A stretch of 64,000 bases of DNA from Cyanoderma ruficeps. Lineage: Eukaryota > Chordata > Aves > Passeriformes > Timaliidae. The stretch lies in NCBI GenBank assembly GCA_008694505.1, contig VZDJ01000011.1:1361688-1425687 (forward strand), read 5' to 3'. Below, piece by piece: positions 49,201 through 61,600 of this stretch. The notes beneath the pieces were generated by a model. It searched no databases, was not told the origin of the DNA, and was given only the letters and a program-made list of their open reading frames with translations. Position 1 is the stretch's first letter; the number at the start of each line of letters is the position of its first letter. The position numbers were made by a program, and so were the translations under genes.

Positions 49201-50034
49201 TATGTTTGGCATGAAAACTATTTTCCTCCTCCTAATCTTGAACATGTCTTTACCTGGTTCTTCTGAAAGCATCACCTTCCCTCCACAGGAAAATTGGCAG
49301 CTTATTTCACTCCTAGCTGGTGTTTAGGATGTGAGCAGTTTAGGATGTTACAGATTCCTGCTAAGTTACAGAAATCTCTTTAGACATGTTTCTGTTCTGA
49401 GTTAAAATAAACCTTCTCTCACAGTAGTGCTAAAAGACATAAAAAGAGGAATTTTGGCTCAAATCCATCACTCCAATGTATTTTACTATTAAACCTTTTT
49501 CTAACTTTCATGGCAACACTGTTATTTAATGCATATAAAGCGCATCCAAAATACCTAAAATTCACTTAAATGTTGAATATGTAGTTTCTGGCCATTTTGC
49601 CCAGTATTTATTTATTTTTCTATATAATTAGTCATATTTCCCTTAAAAGTATTTGTAATACAAATTTCTTTAATGTCTGCTCATTGCATTCCTGGGTTTA
49701 TTTTGACTATGAACATAACAATTCATCTACTGCAGCTGCTTATCACTTACTCATATTAATCTGTAACCTGAAGGACTCACAATGTAGCGCTTTAAAAAAT
49801 TATTTTTGTTTAAGTGGCTGTTAATACCCACTAAATAGTGGCAAAATTATTAATAGTTGTTAATTTTTAATTAATTTTAATCAATTAATTATTATATAGT
49901 TTATTATTAAATTGTTTAATTAATAGTTTAATTATTTTTTTTAACACTAGTTCAAGCAGATTTAAATCTACAGAGGAATGATTCAAATAAAACTAGTTTG
50001 GTTTTCTTGGTTCCTAAGAACAAGCATTAAGGAA
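46256..50034. other. AT-rich unique sequence
   Basis: No repeat family or gene recognised. The 128-codon minus frame at 47,716-48,102 shows no domain or composition that would support a gene. An extreme AT tract lies at 49,846-49,942. Confidence 0.5.
49846..49942. repeat. AT-only low-complexity tract with many TAATTA cores
   Basis: Nearly 100 bp almost without G or C, rich in self-complementary TTAATTAA-type blocks. Probably a low-melting tract; homeodomain-core matches here are expected by chance. Confidence 0.75.
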
Positions 50035-50562
50035 TGTCTGACCATTCAGGAGCCACTCTGACAGTCACATTCCCACTACCAGACTTTCAGTGCTGAGGCC
50101 TCTTTGTAGACAGAGTAGCTTCTGTGATCTGGTGGCTGCCCAGCTGAACTCCCTACATGTCCCACTCTCACACAGTCAGACCAGGTTTCCTTATCAGTGC
50201 AACCACAGGTTTCCTTAAGCAGAACCCTAGATGCCTGGTTCCATAAAGCCATTTGCTCACAGCACAGTAACACAGAGACAGCTCGGGCTGATGCCTTGGG
50301 TGAGGGATCCCAAACAAAGGAACCTCATGCCTTTTTATACCCTCACACTCTTTGTGGGAAGGTCTTATTCTTGAGACTTCAGTTGAGTCTTCAGCTCCTG
50401 CTGCTGTCTCTGGATGTCCTGTTCCCTGACCAGCCCCAGTTCCCAGGGCCTTTGTTATGCAAAAGGTCAGCAGGTCATGGCCTTTTGCCTTGGCTTGGGC
50501 TGCTCAACCTGCAGCTTGCTCTGCAGTGCACATATGGAGCACTAAATTTATGCTTCAACACA
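50035..50562 (-). mobile_element. 528-bp solo LTR with TATA box, antisense
   Basis: Ends are TGTCTGACC on the left and TTCAACACA on the right, flanked by AAGGAA (50,029-50,034) and AAGAAA (50,563-50,568), a 6-bp target-site duplication with one change. On the minus strand a strong TATA box is present (GTATAAAAAGG, plus about 50,331-50,340). The element is more GC-rich than its flanks. The poly(A) signal is not obvious. The 124-codon plus frame over it (50,197-50,571) is antisense to the LTR and has no family likeness. No internal viral genes adjoin it. Confidence 0.78.
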
Positions 50563-51199
50563 AAGAAATAAACATGGCTCTAAACAAATTTTGATGCAGT
50601 CTGAACAGCCTAAGGGGTGTTTTTTTAAAAGGTTTTTTACTTGTTTTGGTTTTCTTTTTGTTTAAATGTAAAATTTTCCTAATAGACAGAAAGATTCGTA
50701 ATTTGCTCTGTTTCCATATGGGAGTAGATCTACATGAGTATGTTAAGGTCAGTCATATAACGAAGAGAACAATAATAAGTGAACAGAAATAGTGTTATTA
50801 ACTATGCAATACACAAACATGAAATTCATATTCTTTCTTGTTTTATATTCAGCTTTTCTAATCTTCATTTCAATAGAGAAATGTGAGAATTGTTCTTTCA
50901 GAGAGGCTATAACAATTAACTTACTTGTTTTTCATGTTCTACTTAATAGAATCTTGTGTTTGTTGTCTAGCGATCCTTTAGCCACAAACTCTTATTTTTT
51001 AAAAAAATGACATCTCACTTTTGCTATCCTAATGCCAAAATTAAGGAAACTGCAAGTTTGATCATTGTAAGAATTATGTAGGGAATATATGCATGCAAAA
51101 AGACCTTAAACCTTAAGGGAAGAAACTTTCAGCTGTTTGAGGAAATAATGGATGTGAACACCTGAAAAACTGCTCTACAGGATAAAGGAGGAGAGAAGA
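50563..51199. other. Unassigned AT-rich sequence
   Basis: No gene or repeat recognised. Confidence 0.5.
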
Positions 51200-51885
51200 A
51201 CGTGGGGCTGCTTAACGACATTTTTTTGTACAACACAAGAACTCTTGATTCGCATGTACAAAAAAATCAGTCACAGACAGCAGGAAATGAGCACAGCTGC
51301 CTCCCTGGCCAAACAGAAACAAAAGAAGGAAATGTGTAGGCAGTGAAACCACAGACATGTGTCCTTGGAAGAATATAGTGATATAGTTTGAGGGTGTAGT
51401 TTAAGGGTGTTTGAGGGTCAGAGAAACCAAGGCACAAAAAGAGACATACTTGGCAAGGGATGTGAACTATAACAATATATTCTATAGGTGTGTTACTCAG
51501 AAAAGGAACATAAACTACACTGTACTTTCTCTGATAAATGGGATGGGGTATCCAGTGACACTGACGTGAAAAAGACAAAGGTACTCATCAATATCTTTGC
51601 CTCAGTTTTCCCTGTCTGCCAAATCCCTAAGTCTCAACTCAGAGGCTGAGAAATGAAGTAGGACATTGGGTCTGAGACCACTTCAGGAACCTGGACATAT
51701 ACAAGTCAGTGGGAGGGGTCACAATGAGGTGTATTTCTGAATCCTGAGGGATCTGATAAATATAGTTGCTAAGTTGTTCCTTATCCTATCTGAAAAATCA
51801 CAGCAGTCTGGCAAAGTCATCAGTGACTGAAAGGTCCTTTGAAAGGTCCTTTGAAAGGTCCTTTACAACCCAAACCATTCCAAGA
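51200..51885 (+). mobile_element. CR1 LINE with internal deletion to its 3' tail
   Basis: Decayed forward CR1: 'gaaatgtgtaggcagtg', 'cttggaagaatatagtg', 'aggcacaaaaagagac', 'ctctgataaatgggatgg', 'aatatctttgcctcagtt', 'tacaagtcagtgggag', 'gatctgataaatatagttgc'. After 'catcagtgactg' (about 51,829) it passes straight to the CR1 terminus 'cctttacaacccaaacc', missing the reverse-transcriptase core and most of the 3' UTR. A 12-bp triplication sits exactly at that junction. Confidence 0.82.
51828..51863 (+). repeat. 12-bp unit repeated three times at a CR1 junction
   Basis: Three perfect tandem copies of TGAAAGGTCCTT. Confidence 0.95.
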
Positions 51886-52934
51886 TTCATTCTTTGATTA
51901 TATAGTTCTTTAAGATGTTGATCTAATACAGACATACAGATAAAGCTTAAGTGCATGCCAGTGAAAATTATTTTATTCTTTTCTACTGTCAAGATTTTTT
52001 CATCCTTTACTGTGATCTCAGTATAATTAACAAGTGAGAATCTGCCCACGCTACACCAGCAGAGAACAGAATAACACAGATTTAAAAAAATTTCAACACC
52101 TGACTCTTCTATAATAAAGAAGCCCAAATGACAAAATTTTGCAATCCATTCTCAAACCTCAGCCAATTAATTTACATAAATTAAATTAACAAGTCTTAAA
52201 AAAGCATATTCTTCCACAGTTCTTGGTAGGTGTCAGTCTTGTAATGTAATATAAAAACAGATTTGGGTCATTAATTTCAAGAAGTGATAAATCATACTCA
52301 GGAGCTGTGTCACTAACAACCACCATTTACTAAGATTGAAAAAAAAAAACAAAACTTTTTTTTTCCCCCTACAAGGGGTGGAACATAAATTCCTTCAAAT
52401 ATCTATGGAATGCTCTGGTTAATGATGAGTTGCCTGAGTTCCAGAGGGAATGTGTGATATTGCAATCTGTATATTTTCTTTTGTGGGAAAGAAAAAGCGC
52501 CCTAAAAACATGTTCTAAAAGAAAAAAAGTGTTTGTTCTCACACACTACTTTAAGTATTCTTAACAAATGAGGGCTGCTAAGCATATAGTTGGTGAATAG
52601 AAAAAGAAAAGAAAGTAGGCCTTTGTAGCAGTGAAATACATATACAAAAGTTAATTGGTAGAAACTACATTTATCATTTACTGTACAACCCACCAGCTAT
52701 TATCTTTCTTCTGTCTAAGAAGTTTTTTGTATTCTGGGAAGAACAAGAAATACATTAAGACAACTGGAAGGATGGATGAGCTGAATGTGTTACTGTCTAT
52801 ATTCCACAATTTTAGGTGTCATATCCCTACTTAGAATTTTTTTCTGTCTCCAGGTTAGTTTAGCCAGATACTGTTTGCTGTTTTGTCTGTGAAAGTACTG
52901 TATACTAGGTTTTAACCTTCCCGATTTCCTTGGA
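51886..52934. other. Unassigned AT-rich sequence
   Basis: No gene or repeat recognised. An A-run followed by a T-run near 52,340-52,370 could pair. Confidence 0.5.
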
Positions 52935-53560
52935 TGTAGTGGTGTGCTTTTAAGTTTTATTTGTCTAATGTATGTTTAATGTATGTATTTATGTTTTGTT
53001 CCTTGTACCCCCCCCCATGTTCTTTCCCTTTATGCTTTGTTCCCTGTTTTGGTTAACTGTCATTCTTATGTTATATAATGCCCGGATGCTGTCTGTCACT
53101 TCAAGGCATCATCCTGGGTCTAGAAGGTTCCAGTGAGGTTGTCAAGTGATTGGGCAGGATCCTGGCTGTCCCGTCCTTCCCCTCCTGGGTTGGTCCCTTT
53201 GGCTGTCCTTCAGTTGCAGAGCCACTCCCTACTTGTACCTGATTGGTGCCTTGCTCGACTCCTCCCCTTTCTCCTCCCCTGTACTTAAGCTGTTGCACCA
53301 GGGCAGTCTGTGCTCTGCCCAGGCAGACTCTATGGCGGTGAGGTTATTCCTTGTGGGGCGCTAATAAACTCCAGCGGCTGAGCCCTTGTCAGAGGCCTCT
53401 TTTTATTCCTCTGTCATTGCTCATGCTGTGCGGGGCAAAGGACCTACAGGGTATACCTACAACGTATGTCAGTGTACTGAGCCGTACCTTTCCTGCGGCT
53501 GGTGTCAGGGTAGGCTGAGGTGAAGCGGGAAGAGGTTCCTGAGGATGCCACGCTACTGCA
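52935..53560 (+). mobile_element. Solo LTR, forward, with AATAAA
   Basis: Begins TGTAGTGGTGTGC and ends CACGCTACTGCA. Within it are 'ttggttaactgtcattc', 'aatgcccggatgctgtc', two inverted CCAAT boxes ('gtgattggg' near 53,147 and 'ctgattggtgcc' near 53,239) and a TATA-like 'gtacttaagctg' near 53,281. A poly(A) signal AATAAA is at 53,363-53,368. This order fits a U3-R-U5 layout on the plus strand. The flanks 'cttgga' and 'ctttgg' could be a target-site duplication with an indel, but this is weak. CpGs are retained, so it may be fairly young. Confidence 0.8.
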
Positions 53561-56500
53561 CTTTGGTTAGAAGGAGTGGAATGACCCAAAAAATGTATAC
53601 AACTTTAAGGATGGTAAATATATGCTTAAACACTTTGCAGTTACTTAATAAACTATTTGATTTTCATTTACAGTGACATTTTTATTGTCAGAGATGTATA
53701 AGGTGTCTTCAGTGTGAGATACAGATTCATAGGTCTCTCTCAATTGACTAATGTGAATTTTAGATAAAAATGTACTTTTTGCTCTGCAAATGACAAGGTC
53801 CAAAATAATATAGGTTCCAATTCATAAAGAATATGACCTTTTGATTTTCCAAAATATGTAGACTTGGATTTAAAAAGTGGAAAAGTTTACTGAAAAAAAT
53901 TATTTGCATACATCTAGCATTAAAAAGCTCTGTAGCACAGTTTCCATGCTATCTTTCTTTGCTCGTGTATTAGCATTGATGGCAACCAGTATACAGCAGC
54001 TCACTGTAAGCAAATTTGAGATGTTCCTAAAAAATTTGTATATGAATTTGAGTAGTCCATTCCTGAGTTATTTCATTTGAAAAGCAAAGTTGCTTCTGGA
54101 AAAGAAAAAGAGGTTCTAGGAGTCTACAGGATCATAACAGTGACAGATAAGATTTTGAGAAACCCTTCCCCTATAAACGTGATATTGCACTCTTAGCAGA
54201 ATCCACAGCGGACTATCATGTATCTGTGGTCAAAACATCTATATATATTATCACAAATGAGGGCCTCCAAAACGAAGCTACAAAGTAGAAAATGCCAGGA
54301 CAATATTACTCAATTGCTTTTGAAAAATAGCATTACTTTTCATGAGCAAATGAAATTTTCAATGCTCTTTTATATTACATAAATTCTAAACCTTGTGTAA
54401 CTACCAGAAATAAGATACTTGCCCTTTGTGGAGGGCTAAAAATATATAACTTGCTGGCACTTACTGCATAGATTACCACATGCAGTACCACATGCAGTGA
54501 CCTTCTACTTTGATTTTTTGTAAGCACAAACTCAGAAAACTGGCAATACGGGTTTGCCCACAAAAAGCGCTGAAGAACCTCACACAAAAAATCACTAGTC
54601 AGGAAGAAATTGCAGCCTAAGCTGCTGCAGAAGCTCTTTTAAAGCAGTAGTGGCTACAGCCTGGTGTGTGGGATGCATGCATCAAACATTTGGATTTGAA
54701 TCTGCCAAAGGAGAGGCAGGTTGCAGAGAAGCTGGTAAACCTTGCCAAGAGTTGTCTTCTGTTGCCTACCCTTGTCACACTTTTGGCTCTGCTCAGGTCT
54801 CCTCTGATCATCAGAATGAAGATGGCATTGAGCTTCCCACCAGGGCCTGAGATTCTCTGGAGCTTTGAATGCTTTTTGCTAGCTAATTTTCTGGCAGAAG
54901 ATGAAGGCTGTAAGAGGATGAAAGGGAAATCAGCATGCTATGGCGGCAGATTGGAGAAAAGCTAAGCATGAATTTGGTGTGTAGAGTTAAGGGTAAAATG
55001 GACAGTATAATCTAATAAATTTCATCTTACTGAATGGGGTAGAAAGTAAATATTCTTTATCCTTACCCCTTATCTTCACATTATCATTACTAAAATCTGA
55101 AATTTACAGATACTGACAATTCTCACCAACCTGATTTGGCAGACAGAGTTTACCAACAGCCTTCTGATGTTCCTGTTTTTATCATATAAATGCCCTACTA
55201 CTGTTCTGTTGAGCAGCAGCCTAGTGGTGGCTCCTATAATAATTTATTTTTGTGCCCCTTGAAACTCTGTCTTTTTATGTCTAACTTCATGTTTTACAGC
55301 ATGGTTCCATCTTTAAGGGTTTTTGTAAAGATGTAATATTAACTGCAGTACATTTTTCTTGTTTAACAAAATCTATGAGTTCTTTATTCTGGCCTGCTTT
55401 TTTTTTTTCCTCCTTCTGCTACTTTGGGGTGGAACTGATGGCAGCTGTTAAAACTGCTTTTCTATTTATCACTTATGTAGGAAAAAAAAAAAAGCTGCAT
55501 TAGGGAAAGGTGCCTAGATTTTCCATTACCCTACTATGCAGTACAATAAACTAGCTACCTGGATAGATAATTCATAGTATCGTACACAGTGCTTGGGGAA
55601 AAATTAAATATATTTGTACTTGCTCTTTACCTTATGTCATACATATTGCAAAAGAACAACTTTTTGCATTTTATATTTCTTTCCTCCTCCCCACTTTGAC
55701 AAATCTGCATTGGCAACAATAATTTTTCTTGATTATTTTGTTTCCTGAGAACATTAAGTAACATGGTTGTAGTTTAATTTATATTTTTTTATGTCCAGCT
55801 TACTGTAGTGGAAGACACATAGTTAAACTTGGTCTTAGTTAAATCTAATCCATTTGTTTGAGAAGGTTGATTAATTAAGAAAAAAAAAAAAAGCAGCAGC
55901 ACATAGGAATTATAAAATTAGTTCCCCAAAAGGATTGATAGATGCTCCTGTGAGAGGAAGTAAAAAAAGAATGTATTTAATAAAAATCATCCATCAGAAC
56001 TTTTAATGCAAATTCAGGTTTTCAGAAAATAGATATTTTGTATACTGTATCTTAATTTCCCCAGCAGAATTTTTCTGAATGTTTTAATAGTGCATCTTGA
56101 GTAAGATCCAAGGTCAATGTAATTTACTTTAGTCATCTCTTGAAACAAAGTTCATGAACAGTTACAGCAAACCATCTCAATTGATGCTTAAACTGATGAG
56201 GCTTCTTCTGGTTATTTCTGTTCTCTAATGAAGCTATTCAAAACATAGAAAAACACGCTGACACATGGGTTAGAAAAGACTTGTCAGGTAAATGACAAAC
56301 ATATTTGAAGGTCTCCATCATTAGGATTATTTACCTTATGTTGTTGAATATCCAAGTCTTAGTAGCCTTTAGTGAAGCTACCAGAAAGTGCAATTGGGCA
56401 GGAGCAGTCAGTGTTTTTCCTTGGTTGTGCTGTGCTGCATAGGCACACGGCATCATTCTGACTCCCAAAGGGAACAGGAAGGAGTGAGCAGGAAAGGCTT

Positions 56501-58199
56501 CCTCCCAGACACCTTATCAGGGGAATCTTCAGTGTGTCCTATTTTGTATCTGCCATGGCTGCTGCTATGGAGCTACAAAAAACAGTCTTTCTATTAAGAC
56601 TTAAAATAGTCCTTTTATATTGTCTTCCTTCTGCAGTCTGATCATAAACAAGTAGAGAGTGCAGTAGTGTAGTCACCTTGCGTAATCACAGACCCATCAA
56701 GGAAGAAAGAAATACATATTGCTAAATTGTCTTTTCAAAAGTGCTGGAGCAAATTGTCTTAAGAGAAACAAGAAGTGATGAAGCAAGGATGGAATCATAT
56801 CCTGATGAGCCAGGAAAACATAAGTACAAAATTAAAGAGACACTATTAAATAATTAACTCAGTCGCCACTTGCATCTTAAAACAGAATGCACCATGGTCA
56901 CAAGCCATGGATATGTCTCTTATTGCTTTCTCTGAGAGCTTAGGGTAATAAAGAAAATGGTAAGCAGTCATTTTATCTACTCTTTTCACAATGCAACTTC
57001 ATCTCTGTTAAGCCTCCTAATGCAAGGTGACTTTTAAAACAATTTCAATAGCAACTGAAGATGCTCCCTGTCTCAAGACAGATTGGAAGGTTTCTGTGAG
57101 GTTTGACTGTGTCTTTAGTGCAGACCAGCATCTCAGGCTTTGGTATATATCTGTCTCTGAACTGAGCAATCTTACCTCTCAAAACTGCACTAAGCACCCA
57201 ATAGGAAGCAAAAGCATAAAAGTTGGAGTGTTCTTGGCCTGAGCACTCAATGAAGCAGTATCAGTGTGTTTAGAAGTTAGCCTTGTATTGTCACAGTTGA
57301 ATACATAGGAAGCTGATTCACGTCAGGATCTGGGCCAATCCCTAAATACATCTTATCTGAAGTTTCAAATTACGTTGCTGCTAGCAATACAATGCACAAG
57401 TTTCAAGATTTTGGTGGGTCAAAGCCTGTCCAGTCAGTGAAGCTTTGTTTAAAATCTCTCTGTGTTTCAATTATTTTGCTTCCATTTTCCCAACCTGTAC
57501 CCGTCCTTCTGCACTTACTTTTAAGTCATAACTGGTAAAAATACAGAAGTGGAGCTTCTTTTAAGACACATTTAACCTGTATATGAGTATGCTTCATACA
57601 GAACCGCTTTTATTTCACATGACACTGGTAATAACAGCCAGACATCTTCTCTCTTTTCTCCATGAATTTTTATGATGGAAAAAAAAAAAAAGAGAAGAAT
57701 ATGCAGAATGGAAGCACGTACTGAAAAAAATTTATTTTTACCTCCATGAATTGCTCACTGATGAGAATGCCTATTTTCTTTCCCCATTAACTAAGGATAC
57801 CATCAGAAACCTATGTTTCCTTCTATATCTGAATTTTAAATTGCTTACCTTCCCAGCCTCCCCACCCAGCCCCCCTCCCTGTATTTAAGCTTTTGTTTTA
57901 CTGACCTAGAACCATTACTTAGTATCTATTCAGTCCAAACTGAGGTCAAATGTAGAGCAAAGTTTTCCTCGTGTCTTTTCATACCTAAGCTTGTATTTTA
58001 TAGTGAGAAGAGCAAGAGAAAGAAGAGCCCATGGAAAAGTGACAGCAGGAAATGTGAACTTTAAAAAAAAGGGAGTAGATTCAAAGTTTGAAGACCTGTA
58101 AGAGAAAACTGCCCATTATTATGAAAAGAACTGCATAAAACCGAGAGGAAAGTGAAACTAAAATTAGAACATGTGAGAAACAACCACTCATTTTAAAAT
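53561..58199. other. AT-rich unique sequence
   Basis: No repeat or gene that I can support. A slightly GC-richer patch at 54,600-54,965 carries two overlapping frames (66 and 99 codons) with no recognisable domain. A C-rich pyrimidine tract occurs at about 57,850-57,885. Confidence 0.5.
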
Positions 58200-58694
58200 T
58201 TGAAAGGTTTATTAAACCTCAACAAACACTACAAGGGACTGAATAAGAAAAAAGGGCAGCACTTTGAGCATGGCCGACTGCTGCAAGCTCATCCACAAAA
58301 TGGCTGCTCCGCCTTTTATACCCCTGGTGTTGCATCAGCCAACCCTGGCCCCTCCCAAAGTCTGCCAGTCAACTCTTCTTCGCCATCCATTGGTGAAGTC
58401 TACTTTCTTGCAACTTGATTGGAGGTCAGGTGTTGCCATGTTGCGCCTTCTACCAACAAGCCTTCCCCATTCCCAACTGCCCCATGCAGAGGGCACAGGT
58501 CCATCCCTCCCTCCACACCTCCCTGACAACCCTGAAGACCAAAGTTGGCCAATGGCAACAATACAGAGGAGAAAAGGGGACCATGGGGAGAACAGAGGAT
58601 GTCCAAACAACAAACCACAATAATATAACCGTACATCAATAATATTCTTAACATACACACAATATTCATTCCTTAATTTCGAGAGCCAATCATC
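58200..58694 (-). mobile_element. Solo LTR with TATA and poly(A) signals, antisense
   Basis: On the minus strand there is a clear TATA box (GTATAAAAGG, plus 58,312-58,321) followed about 100 bp downstream by AATAAA (plus TTTATT 58,208-58,213), a compact R region. The U3 side contains CCAAT-type elements ('ggccaatgg' near 58,548 and 'gccaatcat' near 58,685). The middle is GC-rich and stands out from the flanks. Several 72- to 119-codon frames cross it on both strands and reflect composition only. Ends are approximate and no target-site duplication was resolved. Confidence 0.78.
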
Positions 58695-61600
58695 ATATTA
58701 CCCATCTGTAACACAGAAAGCACAGAAATTATTCTGCTGTTTACACATACTGCACAATAAATATTTTTTGCTGCAATTGTTTTTATTTGTAGAAGACTTA
58801 GAACCAGTGAAAATAATATAACTATTGGCATGTTTTGAATATATTACTGTTGGTTTGGGGTTCAAATGAAATTATATCCTTAGAAGTTTTTTTAGAAACT
58901 GGACAGATAAAATCTTTGTTCATGCAGACTATCGTAACTCCATTGACTCTGCTGATACTTACCTGTGAAAAACTTACATGAAATTTTTATCACGGTATGT
59001 TTGGAAGTTTTATGAGAAATTATTTTATTTCTTTTTTTTATCATCTTCTACTATGTAACTTTTAAAATTTTAAAATAGATTTTAGACATCTTCACATACA
59101 CAAAGGAAGTATTTTCATTTATCTTCAGACTGCTTAATTTTACAGGGAAAAGTAATGTATTTTTTGAGGTAGGGGATTTTGCATAAGCTTTCTGCAAATA
59201 AACTCTCTTGCATGTATAAAATAGGCAAGAAAATCCTTTGTATATGCAACAGACTGATTGGTCAGTTGTTACGGTGAAAACAAAACCCCACATTTGTTCA
59301 TACCCTTTTACACAATGAAAAAAAAAATCCAGTTTATTTTGACCAAGATTTTGCACAGCTACTGTCACTTTAAATCCCAGGAGTGTGTTAGAATTTGCCT
59401 TGAGCATATTTGGCACAGGAGCTCCTGAAAACTAGTCACATTGCACTTCTGGCACAAAAAACAGAAATTTTTTTTTGTGTCAGAAGCACAATATGAGTAA
59501 TTTCTGAAAGACAGGTAAGATAAAGTTTACCAAATGTTTCTGATCCTTTGGAAGGTTCGGTTTGGATTTGATTTTCAGAGATTTGCAAAGCCTCAGAACA
59601 AAGCCTTTTGCTTTTTCCAATCAATTCACTTCCCATAGAAGGAACTGTCATATTTTATGAGCATAACCTCAAAATACTCCACTTCTCTTTGGTAATTCTA
59701 AAGACAAGCAGAGCTTCATGATAAAACCTTGACAGAACAACAAAAAAATTTCATAATTCTTCATCTAGAGAGTTTTTTACTGTTCCATGCAGAGTAGAAA
59801 TGGATATTGTCCTGGTAAAGAGATCTCTATTTTCAAGAAGTAATAATGACATTGCCAACTACTATTTCTTACTCTGTGTTCAAAAACTAAGCAACTATTT
59901 TCTGTCTTTTCATTGATCACACAGATAGTCCAGTATTATTTTATTTATGATAAATCTGAAAAACATAAGTAAAATGTTTTATTTGTATGTGGTGTAAATA
60001 CAAGATAAGACTTTTGATACTGTGAAACCCACATAGCTACCATGTTTAATATTCAGGTTTGAAGTTTTGTATTTGAATTCAGATTTGTAGTTTTAGGTAT
60101 TTGTTTAGGAAATCTGGAATGTAAAGAAAGGCTCTTACAGAGCCAGACACTAACAATGGATTTATTTTTCCTTTAAATGCAGTCTAGTGCAGGGCTATCT
60201 TGTGGTCCCAGTGTCTGTGCTTCCAGAAACCAATTGAAGAGAGAGACTACATTGTGTCATGAGATTGCACTTCACTCTGCTTTGGGCCATTTTAGTCTCG
60301 CTTATAGATGTGTGTGTGTGTGGGGGAAGTGTGATATATATATAATAGAAATCATACTAGTAAGCAAAATAGAAGCCAAGCTAGAAATAGCAGGTGAATA
60401 GGATTCTTTCTGAATAATTTTTTTCTCCTAATAAAAGATAACTTTATTTACAATAATTGATTCCCTATTATTTAGATTTGTATTATAGTTCTGTGGCCAA
60501 AGAAATTAAAACACCCTCTGTTTTAAAATGGCCCAGATTTTAAATCAATCTACATCTTAAAGATATTGTACTTAAAAGTAGCTTGACTTGAGTTCTGTCA
60601 AAACTTTGGATCACTCATCAATCTTAACGATGTTGTTTTGCTCATGGTATATTCTCATTGCCCAGGTTGGGTGAGATAAGAAACATGCATCAGTTGAAAA
60701 AATATGATACTTGTCATGGTATTCAAAATATTACTGTTTACTACACTATACCAGTGTCTTCCTTTAATCATAAAGCAAAATTCATTTCTATGGGATCTTG
60801 GGAGTTATGCTGAAAAGTTAATGGCATAGTTGATGCTTTTATGATAAATATCTAAAAAGCATTTAATGTAGAGAGACAATAATTATCATTCTAGCTACAA
60901 CCACAATCAGAAAAAGAAAAGACTACTTAAGATGCCTAAACCATGTTTACCTGTGAGATCAGAGCAATTTAAAATCTCTCATGTAATAATATCTGCTTTA
61001 TTGTCTATGGAACATTTTAATAAAATGTGAAATGAAATTAAATAGAATCATCTCCCATAATAGCTTCCTATCATATGGTAACAACCTGCCTGCTTGCTAC
61101 TGTCTAATCAGTTACTGAACCTTATGCTGCACTTCTGTCATGCTTCCCTGCTGGGTCTATTGCCCACTTAGGAATATGAAATCATGTTATGTTTTTTTTA
61201 TTGCTCTCAGACAGCCTACCTGCCTTTTCTCCAGCAGACTGTTTTGCACAGTATCACAGCAATATCACATCAGATCTCTGAAGAACAAGCTCTTATTCTC
61301 TTTTTTAGTGTCTCTTCATTTGATCTAAGATGCTTTGTACAAGTTCTTGCTCTTCTTTATAGTGTTTTGCTGTATGCTGTGCAAATGCTTTGTCTACCCA
61401 AACTGTTTTAAAGAAGATACTGAATTTGAAATGGAAGAGGGTAAATTCTGTTCTTCAGGGGCAGTGCTCTGTATCAATCCTTCCAAGTCAAGTTCCTGGC
61501 CTTGGGGAGGACTTCGTCCAAGACTTCTAGATTTCTGGCTGCATAAAAGAGAAAACAACTTACAACTAAGCTGGAAGTATACAAAACTACTTCCTAAGTT

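Noticed and set aside
49846..49942. Cluster of homeodomain TAATTA cores as an enhancer
   Set aside because: The tract is nearly pure A/T, so these cores are expected by composition alone.
50197..50571. 124-codon frame on the plus strand
   Set aside because: It is antisense across an LTR.
54650..54965. Overlapping 66- and 99-codon frames in a GC-richer patch
   Set aside because: Two frames open together point to composition rather than coding; no recognisable product and no splice context.
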